The position numbers and the translations under genes were made by a program. Under the pieces are notes generated by a model, which made no database searches, was not told the origin of the DNA, and saw only the letters and a program-made list of their open reading frames with translations. Source: Prochlorococcus marinus str. SB (GTDB lineage: Bacteria; Cyanobacteriota; Cyanobacteriia; PCC-6307; Cyanobiaceae). Taken from it: a stretch of 64,000 bases of DNA. The stretch lies in the NCBI RefSeq assembly GCF_000760115.1, contig NZ_JNAS01000002.1:248001-312000 (forward strand), written 5' to 3'. Shown piece by piece: positions 63,146 to 64,000 of the stretch; within the stretch, counting starts at the first letter, position 1; every line of letters begins with the position of its first letter.

Positions 63146-64000
63146 ATGGCAGAAAGATTTAGTCAAAAAAATTTAAGAGTAAGACCAAGTTCTGATGAGC
63201 AGAAAATTGTAACAAATGCAAAAAAACACTTCGAGAAGACTTTGGTTGAGATATCAGGAGAGTTAGTGGGAAGCGTCGCTGCACTAGAACACCCAACAAA
63301 AAATAAAAAATTAAATTATGGAGAAATATTTTTAAGAGACAATGTTCCTGTAATGATTTACCTCATTACCCAAAAACGTTACGAAATTGTCAAAAAGTTC
63401 CTAAATGTATGCCTTGAGTTACAAAGCTCTAATTACCAAACGCGTGGTGTATTCCCTACTAGTTTCGTTGAAGAAAATGGACAGCTCATTGGAGACTATG
63501 GTCAGAGATCAATAGGGAGGATTACTTCAGCTGATGCAAGTTTATGGTGGCCCATTTTATGTTGGTATTATGTCAATAAGAGCGGTGATTATGCCTTTGG
63601 GAAAAGTCAAAGCGTTCAAAGAGGGATTCAACTTCTACTAGATCTAGTTCTACATCCGACATTTGAGGGTACTCCAGTACTTTTTGTTCCAGATTGCGCA
63701 TTTATGATTGATAGACCTATGGATGTATGGGGAGCGCCACTAGAAGTTGAAGTTTTACTTCATGGATGTTTAAAAAGTTGCATTAACTTAATGGAATTAA
63801 GTAGAGCAGATCATGTTAGTAGACTTTTAGACCAAAGACTTATTCTCACAAATCAATGGGTTAAAGATTTAGGAAGTTTTCTTTTAAAGCATTATTGGGT
63901 TACCAGCCAAACAATGCAAATTTTAAGAAGAAGGCCAACTGAGCAGTATGGTGATGATCAACACTTCAATGAATTTAACGTTCAACCTCAAGTGGTGCCC
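63146..64000 (+). CDS. glycoside hydrolase family 100 invertase, N-terminal part
   Basis: The gene starts at the ATG at 63146 and runs off the window after 285 codons. GEIFLRDNVPVMIYLI, the SADASLWWPILCWYY segment and the MIDRPMDVWGAPLEVEVL segment are the GH100 neutral/alkaline invertase markers. It cleaves sucrose, or possibly sucrose made as a compatible solute, in the cytoplasm. An ATG five bases upstream is in another frame and stops quickly. Confidence 0.9.
   Translation, partial: MAERFSQKNLRVRPSSDEQKIVTNAKKHFEKTLVEISGELVGSVAALEHPTKNKKLNYGEIFLRDNVPVMIYLITQKRYEIVKKFLNVCLELQSSNYQTRGVFPTSFVEENGQLIGDYGQRSIGRITSADASLWWPILCWYYVNKSGDYAFGKSQSVQRGIQLLLDLVLHPTFEGTPVLFVPDCAFMIDRPMDVWGAPLEVEVLLHGCLKSCINLMELSRADHVSRLLDQRLILTNQWVKDLGSFLLKHYWVTSQTMQILRRRPTEQYGDDQHFNEFNVQPQVVP

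Overview
The window is a low-GC genome segment of a marine picocyanobacterium, almost certainly a high-light-adapted Prochlorococcus. The evidence is psaE, pipX with pipY, miaE, cobI, a plastoquinol terminal oxidase, a short high-light-inducible (Hli) protein, many very small membrane peptides, and an rRNA operon ordered 16S, tRNA-Ile, tRNA-Ala, 23S, 5S. The species call rests on gene content and order and was not checked against a database.

Layout. 1-8536 is core chromosome: a gene end that may be recO, a glycosyltransferase, the leftward run proC-sepF-pipY-pipX-ecfT-der, then a DUF1823 gene, cobI, miaE and aroQ. tRNA-Tyr and tRNA-Thr follow at 8635-8798.

8753-29748 is an integrated element of about 21 kb. 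It lies between the 3' part of tRNA-Thr(GGT) and a perfect 46-bp copy of it at 29703-29748. The left end has a tyrosine recombinase, a zinc-ribbon protein, a small secreted peptide, an excisionase-like protein, and a primase-like plus VirE-type helicase replication pair. This matches the tycheposon / phage-satellite class known from Prochlorococcus. The cargo is a 1,730-residue RTX protein and then two cassettes separated by three identical 46-bp 3' fragments of tRNA-Pro(TGG). Cassette 1 (about 1.5 kb) has a cysteine-rich metallothionein-like peptide and a HupE-type membrane protein behind Fur/Zur-like boxes. Cassette 2 (about 8.2 kb) has phoB, phoR, pstS, chrA, arsJ, an ArsJ-associated gapdh and arsR: phosphate-starvation sensing and capture joined to arsenate detoxification. 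A small helix-turn-helix protein resembling terminase small subunits lies between the last tRNA-Pro fragment and the right end. The two cassettes have no integrase of their own, so the region looks like a mobile element that has taken up nutrient and metal cassettes in tandem.

29749-57419 is again chromosomal. It is rich in short picocyanobacterial genes of unknown function, mixed with recognisable ones: thiD, tenA, a photolyase/cryptochrome, a proline iminopeptidase, a CPBP protease, arfB, a Bcp peroxiredoxin, tatA with a 72-bp coding repeat, a Nif11-type peptide, a fibrillin-like protein, a carotenoid-isomerase-like oxidoreductase, PTOX, an hli gene, an acetyltransferase, an aldehyde dehydrogenase, a LysM protein, psaE and mutM. 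57463-62544 is the rRNA operon on the minus strand. A glycoside hydrolase family 100 invertase begins at 63146 and runs off the window.
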